DNA of 17,367 nucleotides from Firmicutes bacterium UBA4049 (GTDB lineage: Bacteria; Bacillota; Desulfotomaculia; Desulfotomaculales; Nap2-2B), in assembly GCA_002382755.1 (NCBI GenBank), contig DFZT01000024.1, forward strand, positions 1-17,367, given 5' to 3'. The translations under genes were made by a program, and so were the position numbers. The notes under the pieces are model-generated. The model did no database searches. It had not been told where the DNA came from and saw only the letters and a list, made by a program, of their open reading frames with translations. How positions within the stretch are numbered: position 1 is the stretch's first letter; each line of letters begins with the position of its first letter. This document shows, one piece after another, positions 1-9,571 of this stretch.

Positions 1-31
1 AGTGGCTTAAATCAAGCACTTTCAGGCAAAC

Positions 32-74
32 AAAAAACCACCTGCTGACAAAATTCCTTTTATCAATAGATGGT
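32..74 (-). terminator. Probable intrinsic terminator of ssrA
   Basis: On the minus strand, 9 nt past the tmRNA CCA end, a two-tier hairpin can be drawn. The outer stem ACCATC/GGTGGT (69-74 with 37-42, one G-U pair) encloses the inner stem GATAAAA/TTTTGTC (58-64 with 47-53, one G-U pair) with a GGAA loop. A 4x4 internal loop separates the stems, and a run of Ts (32-36) follows. The stems are AT-rich, so confidence is moderate. Confidence 0.5.
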
Positions 75-82
75 ATTAGATT

Positions 83-434
83 TGGTGGAGGCGGGGGGAG
101 TTGAACCCGCCGTCCGAAAGAACAGTTACAGAAGCTTCTCCGAGCGCAGGCTGCGCTTTATGTTTTGCTCCTGGGGCGCCCGCAGCCGGGCTCCTTCGGC
201 GCTATCTCGATGTATCTTGTTTAAATTCTCCGAGAATTGAACTTAAACCAGCCCGTTTTAATGACCCCCTTGCCCGGGCCACGGGCCCGGCACGGGTAGG
301 AGGTTAACTGCAATTAAGCAGCTAAAGCGTATTCGTTATTGGCAATTATAGTTTTTCCACCGTTTTTACGGGCTGATGGAACCCCGGCTCGCTTCTTCTG
401 TCCCCATTTCCCCCGTCGAACCCATTTCGCCCCC
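83..434 (-). ncRNA. ssrA: tmRNA (transfer-messenger RNA)
   Basis: Rescues ribosomes stalled on broken mRNAs together with SmpB: it is charged with alanine, then its short reading frame is translated to add a degradation tag. The RNA begins GGGGGCGAAATGGGTTCGAC and ends CGCCTCCACCA. The 7-bp acceptor stem GGGGGCG/CGCCUCC closes with one G-U pair, and the T-arm reads GGGTTCAACTCCC. The tag frame at 314-343 (GCC to TAA) encodes ANNEYALAA, so with the tRNA-derived alanine the tag is AANNEYALAA, with the usual YALAA end recognised by ClpXP. The length of 352 nt is normal. It starts 7 nt after the smpB stop, so it is either cut from a smpB-ssrA transcript by RNase P or driven by a promoter inside the end of smpB; I could not settle on one. 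The antisense ORF over it is not a gene. Confidence 0.97.
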
Positions 435-441
435 ATAATAA

Positions 442-906
442 TTACATTCTATAATTCCTATCTTTTAAAGTGCGCTCCATTTCCCTCTTGGCATCTCTTT
501 TAGCGATATCCTCCCGCTTATCGTAGGTTTTCTTGCCCCTCGCCACGGCAAGCTCCACCTTGACGCGCCCCCGCTCGTTGAAATAAATCCTCAGCGGGAT
601 GATGGTCAGGCCTTTCTCACGGGTGTATCCCAAAAGACGCATAATCTCACTTTTATGCGCCAAAAGTTTTCTCGTTCGTCTTGGTTCATGATTGAAACGG
701 TTCCCTTTTTCAAAAGGGCTTATATGTAAATTATACAAGAAAAGCTCGGCGTTTTCAACCACGGCATAGCTGTCCGTCATGCTTACCTGGCCCGCGCGCA
801 TTGACTTGACCTCCGTGCCGGTCAGCACAATACCGGTTTCAAAAGTGTCAAGCAGGTGGTATTCATGGCGGGCTTTTCTATTCACCGAAACTATCTTTTC
901 ATTCAT
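442..906 (-). CDS. smpB: SsrA-binding protein SmpB
   Basis: Small basic RNA-binding protein that binds the tRNA-like part of tmRNA and delivers it to stalled ribosomes. Its 154 residues match the usual size. Family features seen: the N-terminal segment NRKARHEY then [17 protein letters not shown] (about 23-39), [16 protein letters not shown] (60-75), and the C-terminal basic tail [19 protein letters not shown] (124-142), which enters the mRNA channel. ssrA follows after 7 nt, the arrangement known from Bacillus. The ATG at 906 gives the expected N-terminus but has no Shine-Dalgarno sequence. A good promoter (TTGATT, 16 nt, TATAAT) ends only 6 nt before the ATG, so the mRNA is probably leaderless. 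No rnr or secG lies upstream; the neighbour is a divergent gene. Confidence 0.96.
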   Translation of the reverse strand: MNEKIVSVNRKARHEYHLLDTFETGIVLTGTEVKSMRAGQVSMTDSYAVVENAELFLYNLHISPFEKGNRFNHEPRRTRKLLAHKSEIMRLLGYTREKGLTIIPLRIYFNERGRVKVELAVARGKKTYDKREDIAKRDAKREMERTLKDRNYRM

Positions 907-912
907 AAACTA

Positions 913-940
913 ATTATAGCAGAATTTTACACTTAATCAA
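913..940 (-). promoter_or_regulatory. Promoter of smpB
   Basis: Minus strand: -35 TTGATT (935-940), 16-nt spacer, perfect -10 TATAAT (913-918). The predicted transcription start is 6-7 nt downstream, at or next to the A of the smpB ATG (906). Confidence 0.7.
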
Positions 941-945
941 TGCGC

Positions 946-975
946 CCTGTACCGGCAGGAATACGACCGTACAGG
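946..975. repeat. Inverted repeat between smpB and the ocd-like gene
   Basis: CCTGTAC (946-952) and GTACAGG (969-975) are perfect 7-nt arms with a 16-nt spacer, in the shared upstream region of two divergent genes. It could be an operator or a weak hairpin. I do not recognise the motif. Confidence 0.4.
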
Positions 976-1016
976 TTGAACTACTCTTTAAGAATTAATA
1001 AAGGGGTGGTCGAATC

Positions 1017-1976
1017 ATGCTTATTCTTTCCCGAAAAGAAGTTGAGCGTCTGATTGAACTTGATAAATTGCCTGCAATTATTGAAGAAGCTTTCTATGCA
1101 TATGCCATAGGCGAAGCCTCCATGCCTCCCAAAATTTACCTGGACATCCCCCAGCATAATGGTGATTTCAGGGCAATGCCTGCCTATTTCAGAGGCGCCG
1201 CAGGCCTGAAGTGGGTTTGCGTGTACCCGCTTAATCCTTCCGCCAATAATCTCCCAACAGTAATGGGCATGCTTTTTTACAACGACCCTACCACAGGCCA
1301 GCCTCTGGCTGTTATGGAAGCTTCCGCGTTAACCGGTTACCGGACGGCGGCGGCCAGCGCTGTGGCAATTAAATATCTGGCCAGACCGGATGCAGGTACC
1401 CTGGGAATTATCGGCTGCGGCGGCCAGGCGCGTACACACCTGGAAGTACTGGCGGCTTCTTTTTCCTTCAGCCGGATCAACGTTTTTGATACCGACCGGT
1501 CCAGGGCTTTAGCGCTGAAGGAGAACTATAAAAGTCTGCCCATTGAAGCGACATCACTTGAGGAGACCTGCTCTAATGATATACTCTGCGCCCTTACACC
1601 GGCCCGAAAACCGGTTATCGAAAGCCGCTTTATCAAACCGGGCGCCCATATCAACGCTATCGGGGCGGACGCGGCCGGCAAACAGGAACTGGAAATAGAG
1701 GTCCTGAAAAGGTCAAGAGTATTTGTGGACGATTTAAAGCAGTCCATGCACAGCGGGGAAATAAATGTCGCCATTTCCTCCGGCGAATACAAGCAGGAAG
1801 AACTGGCGGGCAGCCTCGGCGATGTAATAGCAAATAAATGCCCGGGCCGTCGGACAAAAGACGAAATAACCGTCTTTGATTCAACAGGCCTGGCCATCCA
1901 GGATATCGCCCTGGCAAAGTATTTGTACCAGCGTGCGGCAACGCTGAAGGCCGGTTATAATCTGGATTTACTTTAG
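1017..1976 (+). CDS. Ornithine cyclodeaminase / mu-crystallin family NAD(P)-dependent enzyme
   Basis: Family of NAD(P)-dependent enzymes including ornithine cyclodeaminase (ornithine to proline and ammonia), archaeal-type alanine dehydrogenase and ketimine reductases. The 319 residues equal the usual family length. Seen: an N-terminal domain with the substrate-binding AGLKWV lysine (K65) and TGYRTAAASAVAIKYLA (106-122), then a Rossmann fold starting at GIIGCGGQARTHLEVL (130-145), and the conserved FDSTGLAIQD near the C-terminus (287-296). The start at ATG 1017 has a good AAAGGGGTGG site about 7 nt upstream. It stands alone on the plus strand, divergent from smpB, and its last codons overlap the convergent transketolase C-terminal gene by 9 nt. 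The exact substrate cannot be decided from sequence alone; ornithine, alanine and cyclic imino acids are all possible. Confidence 0.88.
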   Translation: MLILSRKEVERLIELDKLPAIIEEAFYAYAIGEASMPPKIYLDIPQHNGDFRAMPAYFRGAAGLKWVCVYPLNPSANNLPTVMGMLFYNDPTTGQPLAVMEASALTGYRTAAASAVAIKYLARPDAGTLGIIGCGGQARTHLEVLAASFSFSRINVFDTDRSRALALKENYKSLPIEATSLEETCSNDILCALTPARKPVIESRFIKPGAHINAIGADAAGKQELEIEVLKRSRVFVDDLKQSMHSGEINVAISSGEYKQEELAGSLGDVIANKCPGRRTKDEITVFDSTGLAIQDIALAKYLYQRAATLKAGYNLDLL

Positions 1977-2903
1977 ACCTTTTATTTTACGGACTGCGTC
2001 AGCTATATGACGCGATGTCAGGCCAAACTTCTGCATAAGCTCAGCCGGCGCCCCTGATTCCCCGAAAGAGTCCTTTACGCCGACCCGGTATACCGGGACA
2101 GGACAATACTCACAGACAACTTCGGCTACCGCGCTGCCCAGGCCGCCTATAATGCTGTGCTCCTCGGCGGTGACAATAGCTTTTGTCTGCTGTGCGGCTC
2201 TAATCACAGCCTCTGCATCCAGGGGTTTGATCGTGTGCATATTGATAACCCTTACATCAATCCCCTCGCCGGCAAGTTCGTCTGCCGCGGCCAGGGCTTC
2301 AGCCACCATCAGGCCGGCGGCTATAATGGCTGCCGATGAACCTTCCCGCATTGTAATCGCTTTGCCGGTTTCAAAGACGAAATCATCTTCATGAAGAGCG
2401 GGGACAGCCAGCCTTCCCAGTCTCAGGTATACCGGCCCCTTGATTTTAATCGCTTCCAGGACAGCTTTTTTAGTCTCCGCCGCATCCGCCGGGACAATTA
2501 CGGTAAGATTGGGCAAAGCCCTTGTCAAGGCGATGTCTTCAACCGATTGATGCGAGGCGCCGTCCTCCCCCACGGTAATCCCCGCATGGCTGGCTGCGAT
2601 CTTTACATTCAGCTTGGGATAGCAAACGCTGTTTCGCAGTTGGTCAAAAGCCCTCCCTATGGCAAAAACGGCAAAAGTGCTGCAAAAAGCGATTTTGCCC
2701 GATGCCGCGAGGCCCGCGGCAGTCCCGAGCATATTTGCTTCCGCAACTCCCATATCGAAAAACCGGCTGGGAAATTTCTTTGCAAAATCTATTGTTTTGG
2801 TGGATTTGGCCAGGTCTGCGTCGAGAACTACAATATCCGGGTTTTCTGCGCCAAGCCCGGCCAAGGCTTCCCCGTACGCTTCACGTGTAGCTATTTTTTT
2901 CAT
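1968..2903 (-). CDS. Transketolase, C-terminal subunit
   Basis: Second half of a split transketolase, which moves two-carbon units between sugar phosphates in the non-oxidative pentose phosphate pathway using thiamine diphosphate. The 311 residues carry the pyrimidine-binding domain with FDMGVAEANMLGTAAGLA (49-66; E55 is the expected cofactor-activating glutamate) and the C-terminal transketolase domain with the EEHSIIGGLGSAVAE region. The start ATG 2903 has AAGGGGG at good spacing. It lies 66 nt after the N-terminal subunit gene, and the two chains would form one enzyme, as in many Firmicutes and archaea. The stop codon sits inside the 3' end of the opposing ocd-like gene, and no terminator is visible between them. 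A DXP synthase-like role is unlikely because the protein is split and short. Confidence 0.94.
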   Translation of the reverse strand: MKKIATREAYGEALAGLGAENPDIVVLDADLAKSTKTIDFAKKFPSRFFDMGVAEANMLGTAAGLAASGKIAFCSTFAVFAIGRAFDQLRNSVCYPKLNVKIAASHAGITVGEDGASHQSVEDIALTRALPNLTVIVPADAAETKKAVLEAIKIKGPVYLRLGRLAVPALHEDDFVFETGKAITMREGSSAAIIAAGLMVAEALAAADELAGEGIDVRVINMHTIKPLDAEAVIRAAQQTKAIVTAEEHSIIGGLGSAVAEVVCEYCPVPVYRVGVKDSFGESGAPAELMQKFGLTSRHIADAVRKIKGLK

Positions 2904-2969
2904 TAAGAAGCCCCCTTGAAGGTATTCTAAATGTCTTCACAAGTGTATATTCCAAATGTATTCCGATTT

Positions 2970-3788
2970 TCAGGCAAGCTCTGCCAAAGCTTTTTCGGTT
3001 TCCTGCTGGTTGGGCGCCTTGCCGTGCCAGTCCACGTTGTTCTCCATAAAAGACACGCCCTTGCCTTTAACTGTCTCGGCAACAATCATCTGCGGCCCGC
3101 CTTTTACTTCCTTCGCTTTTACAACAGCATTTATAATCTGACCTAAATCATGGCCGTCAATAATCTGGACATCCCAGCCGAATGCCTTCCATTTGTCGGC
3201 GACAGGCTCCACAGACATTACCTCACGCACCGGCCCGTCGATCTGCAGGCCGTTGTGGTCCAGAAAGGCGGTAAGGTTGTCCAATTTATAATGCGCCGAA
3301 GCCATGGCAGCTTCCCAGACCATCCCTTCCTGACTTTCACCGTCACCTATTAAAACAAAAACCCGGTAATCCCTGTGATCAAGCTTTCCTGCCAGAGCCA
3401 TTCCATTTGCTGCTGCCAATCCCTGGCCCAAAGAACCTGAAGACATTTCAACTCCCGGCAGACTCTTCATATCCGGGTGACCCTGAAGGCGGCTGCCCAG
3501 TTTACGCAAGGTAATCAGTTCACCTGTCTGAAAAAACCCCCGTTCGGCCAGGGCGGAATACAACACAGGCGCCGCATGCCCCTTTGATAAAACAAACCTG
3601 TCCCGATCCGGCCAGTCAGGCCTTTTAGGATCCAAACGCATAATTTGAAAATAAAGGGCGGTCACAATGTCCGCCGACGACAGGGAACCTCCCGGATGCC
3701 CGGAGCCTGCCGCCGCCGTCATTGAAATAATGTCCCGTCTGATCTCCCTCGCCTTTTTTTCCAACCGGGCTATTACTTCTTGATCCAT
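2970..3788 (-). CDS. Transketolase, N-terminal subunit
   Basis: First half of the split transketolase, holding the thiamine diphosphate-binding domain. Counted from ATG 3788 the protein has 272 residues. Visible motifs are [14 protein letters not shown] (28-41), [11 protein letters not shown] (67-77) and the cofactor/metal motif GDGESQEG (148-155) followed by the asparagine of DHNG. The open frame extends to a GTG at 3800, but that GTG lies inside the AGGTGG ribosome binding site (3797-3802), 8 nt before ATG 3788, so I take the ATG. The gene follows the YitT gene with a 27-nt gap and precedes the C-terminal subunit, so it is probably part of a transcript running from secA or prfB. Confidence 0.94.
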   Translation of the reverse strand: MDQEVIARLEKKAREIRRDIISMTAAAGSGHPGGSLSSADIVTALYFQIMRLDPKRPDWPDRDRFVLSKGHAAPVLYSALAERGFFQTGELITLRKLGSRLQGHPDMKSLPGVEMSSGSLGQGLAAANGMALAGKLDHRDYRVFVLIGDGESQEGMVWEAAMASAHYKLDNLTAFLDHNGLQIDGPVREVMSVEPVADKWKAFGWDVQIIDGHDLGQIINAVVKAKEVKGGPQMIVAETVKGKGVSFMENNVDWHGKAPNQQETEKALAELA

Positions 3789-3815
3789 AACCAATACCAC
3801 CTATCCCGAAAATAA

Positions 3816-4703
3816 TTATCTAAAAGACCTGTACTCCCTAAATCCTTCCCCCAATACCTCGTGAACATCCGCAAGGATGACAAAAGCGCTCGGGTCAGTC
3901 TCATAAACAAGGTTTTTCAGCCTGCTGATTTCTATCCGGTTAACAACTACCAGCAAAACTTCTCTGTCTATACCTGTATACATCCCCTGCGCTTTCAACG
4001 ATGTCACGCCGCGGTTTAAGTCGCTCAAGATTAGATCCGCTATTTCCTTGTGCTTGTTGGAGATTATAAAAAACGCTTTTGTATAGCTTATACCTTCCTG
4101 AACAAGATCGACAAGCCAGGAAGAGACAAAAATAGAAAGCAGCGCATACATGGCCAGTTCCCAGGATTTGAAGACTATTCCCGCCGTTAAAACAACCAGG
4201 CCGTCAACTATAAACAGAAGCTGGCCGACATTTATCCCGGTGTAGGATCTCAATGTAGCCGCAGCAAGGTCAGTGCCGCCGGTTGTGCCCCTGTGCCTGA
4301 AGACTATGCCCAGGCCAAACCCGACGACAGCCCCGCCAAAAAGGGCCGCCAGCAATGGATCGTGAGTTACTACAGGAAGGTAGGGGGCAAGGACGTCTAC
4401 AAAAACGGACAATATTGTGGCGCCGAAAAGTGAGCGGAATCCAAAAGCAAACCCCAGCCGGTAGATACCGATGACGAAAAGCGGGATGTTCAGAACAAGC
4501 ATAGTCGCGCCGACAGGCACACCGATAATGTAATGCAATATTGTTGAAATACCGCTTACTCCGCCGGCGGCGATTTTATTGGGTACCAGATACAAATCAA
4601 GGCCCAAAGCAATTAGAAGCGCCCCTAAAGCAACTCCTAAAAACTCAAAAAACAGGCTTGCGCTAAGCGGCCACCGATTCAGCCCTGGGAATTTCACTTG
4701 CAT
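3816..4703 (-). CDS. YitT family membrane protein
   Basis: Integral membrane protein of the YitT/DUF161 type with a cytoplasmic DUF2179 domain; the transported substrate, if any, is not known for most members. The 295 residues hold about five or six hydrophobic segments (roughly 15-40, 50-80, 90-110, 115-135, 155-175, 180-200) with the conserved VPNKIAAGGVSGIST (40-54) and RHRGTTGGTDLAAA loops. A soluble C-terminal part (about 210-295) has the DUF2179 pattern YTKAFFIISNKHKEI and GVTSLKAQGMYTG. The start ATG 4703 is preceded by a close GGGG-type site; an ATG four bases upstream is out of frame. It lies 35 nt after the prfB stop, which suggests cotranscription. The link with RF2 and transketolase is positional only. 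Confidence 0.9.
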   Translation of the reverse strand: MQVKFPGLNRWPLSASLFFEFLGVALGALLIALGLDLYLVPNKIAAGGVSGISTILHYIIGVPVGATMLVLNIPLFVIGIYRLGFAFGFRSLFGATILSVFVDVLAPYLPVVTHDPLLAALFGGAVVGFGLGIVFRHRGTTGGTDLAAATLRSYTGINVGQLLFIVDGLVVLTAGIVFKSWELAMYALLSIFVSSWLVDLVQEGISYTKAFFIISNKHKEIADLILSDLNRGVTSLKAQGMYTGIDREVLLVVVNRIEISRLKNLVYETDPSAFVILADVHEVLGEGFREYRSFR

Positions 4704-4738
4704 TCATCCCCGGTTATAAGACTGTCTGGTTCTCTTCT

Positions 4739-5849
4739 TTAAGATAACTTTCTCCTGGCCCTGTCCTTCAGGTATGAAGCTATAAAATCATCTATTCTTC
4801 CGTCCATTACCGCGTTTACATTCCCGATTTCCACACCTGTACGGTGGTCCTTTACCATAGTATATGGCTGAAAAACGTAAGATCTGATCTGGCTTCCCCA
4901 GGCAATTTCTGTCTTTTCTCCCCGAAGGGCGGCTTGTTCTTCTTCCTTCTTCTTTAACTCAAGATCGGCTAGTTTTGCCCTGAGAAGTTTTAAGGCAGTG
5001 TTTCTATTGGAAATCTGGGAACGTTCACCCTGGCAGACAACGACTATGCCTGTCGGCAAATGGGTTATTCTTACCGCCGAATCCGTCTTATTGATATGCT
5101 GCCCCCCGGCCCCGCTGGACCTGAATGTGTCAACCTTGAGGTCGCCTGGACTGATCTGGACGGTGGTTTCCTCTTCAACTTCCGGCAGCACGTCTACCGA
5201 AGCAAAGGACGTATGCCTGCGGCCGCTGGCATCAAAAGGAGAAATGCGCACCAGGCGGTGGACGCCTTTCTCGGAAACCAGATAACCATAAGCGTTCCGT
5301 CCGCCTATAATCACGGTAGCGCTTTTTACACCGGCTTCATCCCCCGGCAGAAGGTCAACCATCTCGCATGAATACCCTTTTTCTTCAGCCCATCTTGTGT
5401 ACATGCGCAGCAGCATCTGGACCCAATCCTGCGCCTCCGTGCCGCCTGCCCCGGCATGCAAAGAAATGATCGCATTATTGGCGTCGTACTGGCCGTTTAA
5501 AAGAAACCGCAGCTCAGACTGTTCTACAAGCCGATCAAGTTTTTTCAGCTCGCCGGCTAGTTCCTGAGCCGTTTGGGCGTCATCTTCCTCCTCGCCGAGA
5601 GCAAGCAAAACTGCCAAATCTTCATAGCTGTTTTCCAGCGCCCTGATCGAGTCCAGTCTTTCTTTAATACCCGAAATGGACTGCATAACCTGTTGAGATT
5701 CATTCTGGTTATCCCAGAACCCCGGTTCAAGCATTTTCTGCTCTAAAACCGCTATTTCCTGCTCCTTTTTCTCAAAGTCAAAGGGAACCCCTTAATTCTT
5801 CGATTCGCTTGCCCAGGCTGGATAATTCCCGGGCCAGTTCTATAAACAA
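4739..5849 (-). CDS. prfB: Peptide chain release factor 2 (programmed +1 frameshift)
   Basis: Releases finished proteins at UGA and UAA stops. The gene is in two frames. The first runs from TTG 5849 (site AAGGTGA, 6 nt away) through 23 codons ending in LRGSL to an in-frame TGA at 5778-5780. The second begins with GAC at 5779-5777 and runs to 4739. The shift site CTTTGAC, with an internal SD-like AGGGG four bases before it, is the classic RF2 autoregulation signal: when RF2 is scarce, the ribosome pauses at UGA and slips +1. The joined product has 369 residues, normal for RF2. The SPF stop-recognition tripeptide is at 203-205 and the catalytic GGQ at 248-250. A caller ignoring the shift would start at ATG 5734 and lose 38 residues. 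secA is 28 nt upstream, as in many Firmicutes. Confidence 0.96.
5777..5793 (-). promoter_or_regulatory. prfB +1 frameshift site
   Basis: Minus-strand sequence AAGGGGTTCCCTTTGAC: an SD-like stimulator, four spacer bases, the slippery CTT and the UGA stop followed by C. Both frames code for the expected RF2 residues on either side (LRGSL then DFEKK). Confidence 0.95.
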
Positions 5850-5877
5850 AATATTTCACCTTACTTTACTGAAAAAA

Positions 5878-8499
<2,622 letters not shown>

Positions 8500-8521
8500 G
8501 AAAATCACCTTCTTAAATGAA

Positions 8522-8545
8522 GAGGAACCTTCTGGTTCCTCCTTT
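8522..8545 (-). promoter_or_regulatory. secA leader hairpin with orphan Shine-Dalgarno sequence
   Basis: On the minus strand AAAGGAGG (8538-8545) runs straight into a perfect 8-bp hairpin GAGGAACC-AGAA-GGTTCCTC (8522-8541). No usable start codon follows this site; the one used for secA is AAGGTGA further down. The following bases are not a clear T run, so it is not a good terminator. It lies only about 4 nt after the predicted transcription start and may act as an mRNA stabiliser or control element. Confidence 0.5.
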
Positions 8546-8555
8546 ACTAGTCACA

Positions 8556-8583
8556 ATTGTATCATTTTTTATAAAAACTTCAA
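8556..8583 (-). promoter_or_regulatory. Promoter of secA
   Basis: Minus strand: -35 TTGAAG (8578-8583), 16-nt spacer, -10 TACAAT (8556-8561), between the hpf stop and secA. Confidence 0.65.
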
Positions 8584-8588
8584 GATCT

Positions 8589-9113
8589 CTAAAACTCCGG
8601 TTCAATCAAACCGTAATTGCCATCCTTGCGTTTGTATAAAACATTGACTTGTTCCGTCTCTGAATTTGAAAATACAAAAAAGCTGTGACCGAGAAGATTC
8701 ATCTGCAGCACTGCCTCATCCACCGCCATAGGTTTAATGGCAAAGCGTTTTGTGCGCACTATCTGAGGGTAGTCATGATCTGCAAGCCGTTCGCCCGGAA
8801 CCGGTGTTTCCCCGGTAACTTTCCCAGAGCGCTTAATAAGCCTCCCCTTGTATTTCTGAACCTGTTTTTCCAGCTTTTCCACTACCAGGTCAACAGAAGC
8901 ATACATGTCCGGCGTGGCTTCCTCACCACGCAAAATCATACCGTTTACCGGGATTGTTACCTCAACACGGTGAAAGCCTCTTTCAACTGCAAGTGTCACC
9001 TGTGCTTCACGGATGTTATCCAAATACTTTTCCACCTTGCCCACGCGCTTAATTACATAATCCTTTAAAGCCTCGGTAACCTCAACATTCCTGCCCCTCA
9101 CCTGAATGTTCAC
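8589..9113 (-). CDS. hpf: Long-form ribosome hibernation promoting factor
   Basis: Binds the 30S subunit in resting or stressed cells and pairs ribosomes into inactive 100S dimers. The 174 residues are the long form: an N-terminal S30AE domain (about 1-100: MNIQVRGRNVEVTEALKDYV, then VTIPVNGMILRGEE) and a C-terminal dimerisation domain (about 115-174: PQIVRTKRFAIKPMAVDEAV and FVFSNSETEQVNVLYKRKDG). The start is GTG 9113 with a strong AGGAGGTGG site about 8 nt upstream; an ATG at 9120 is out of frame. It has its own promoter and lies just before the secA promoter, matching the hpf-secA-prfB order common in Firmicutes. Confidence 0.96.
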   Translation of the reverse strand: MNIQVRGRNVEVTEALKDYVIKRVGKVEKYLDNIREAQVTLAVERGFHRVEVTIPVNGMILRGEEATPDMYASVDLVVEKLEKQVQKYKGRLIKRSGKVTGETPVPGERLADHDYPQIVRTKRFAIKPMAVDEAVLQMNLLGHSFFVFSNSETEQVNVLYKRKDGNYGLIEPEF

Positions 9114-9142
9114 GCAACATCCACCTCCTGTATTACCTAGAT

Positions 9143-9171
9143 ATATTATTCCCGCTGGACCCCCGCCTCAA
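9143..9171 (-). promoter_or_regulatory. Promoter of hpf
   Basis: Minus strand: -35 TTGAGG (9166-9171), 17-nt spacer, -10 TAATAT (9143-9148). The -35 touches the T run of the upstream csp terminator. Confidence 0.6.
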
Positions 9172-9210
9172 AATAAAAATCCCCAGCCCCGCTTTTTTCA
9201 GGACTGGGGA
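9170..9210 (-). terminator. Intrinsic terminator of the cold-shock gene
   Basis: Minus strand: GC-rich stem TCCCCAGTCCTG pairing with CGGGGCTGGGGA around an A-rich loop (9180-9210, 11-12 pairs including G-U), followed directly by the T-rich ATTTTTATTTT. It is just 6 nt after the csp stop. Confidence 0.92.
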
Positions 9211-9216
9211 GTCTAG

Positions 9217-9414
9217 TTACGATCTGACTACATTTGCTGCCTGAGGTCCACGGGCGCCCTCGACTATATCGAATTCCACCGCCTGACCTTCCTGGAGAGT
9301 TTTGAATCCTTCCTCCTGGATGGCCGAATAGTGTACAAAGACATCTCCGCCATCTTCCCTCTCAATAAAGCCGTAACCTTTCTCTGCACTAAACCATTTT
9401 ACTTTACCTTGCAC
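9217..9414 (-). CDS. csp: Cold-shock protein (CspA family)
   Basis: Single cold-shock domain of 65 residues that binds single-stranded RNA and DNA and melts RNA structure. Both nucleic-acid-binding motifs are intact: RNP1 KGYGFIE (12-18) and RNP2 VFVHYS (25-30), after MQGKVKWF. The start is GTG 9414 with AGGAGG about 7 nt upstream. It is a single-gene unit with a strong promoter (9483-9511) and a strong terminator. The 5' leader of about 60 nt contains two copies of an 11-nt repeat, which may matter for temperature-dependent control. Confidence 0.97.
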   Translation of the reverse strand: MQGKVKWFSAEKGYGFIEREDGGDVFVHYSAIQEEGFKTLQEGQAVEFDIVEGARGPQAANVVRS

Positions 9415-9452
9415 TTGCTTTCCTCCTAAAAATAATAAATCTTATAGCCTTT

Positions 9453-9476
9453 TAGACTACTTATATAGACTACTTA
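9453..9476 (-). repeat. Tandem 11-nt repeat in the csp leader
   Basis: TAGACTACTTA occurs at 9453-9463 and 9466-9476 (plus-strand reading), 2 nt apart, so the period is 13 nt. It lies between the promoter -10 and the ribosome binding site, at the very start of the predicted csp mRNA. Confidence 0.85.
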
Positions 9477-9482
9477 GAGTGT

Positions 9483-9511
9483 ATGTTAACACACCCGCTA
9501 AACCGTGTCAA
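9483..9511 (-). promoter_or_regulatory. Promoter of the cold-shock gene
   Basis: Minus strand: perfect -35 TTGACA (9506-9511), 17-nt spacer, -10 TAACAT (9483-9488). Predicted start near 9476. Confidence 0.82.
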
Positions 9512-9571
9512 GCAGTCATACCTCAAATAAGACAGGCATGGTAACTTTAAGCAAAAACACCTTATAAAAGA

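Noticed and set aside
101..307. 68-codon frame at the window start
   Set aside because: Antisense to the tmRNA.
2391..2906. 171-codon plus-strand frame opposite the transketolase C-terminal gene
   Set aside because: Shadow frame over a fully conserved protein; no start signals or recognisable domain.
8522..8541. Hairpin after hpf as an intrinsic terminator
   Set aside because: No proper T run follows on the minus strand, and it lies downstream of the secA promoter, so it is better read as part of the secA leader.
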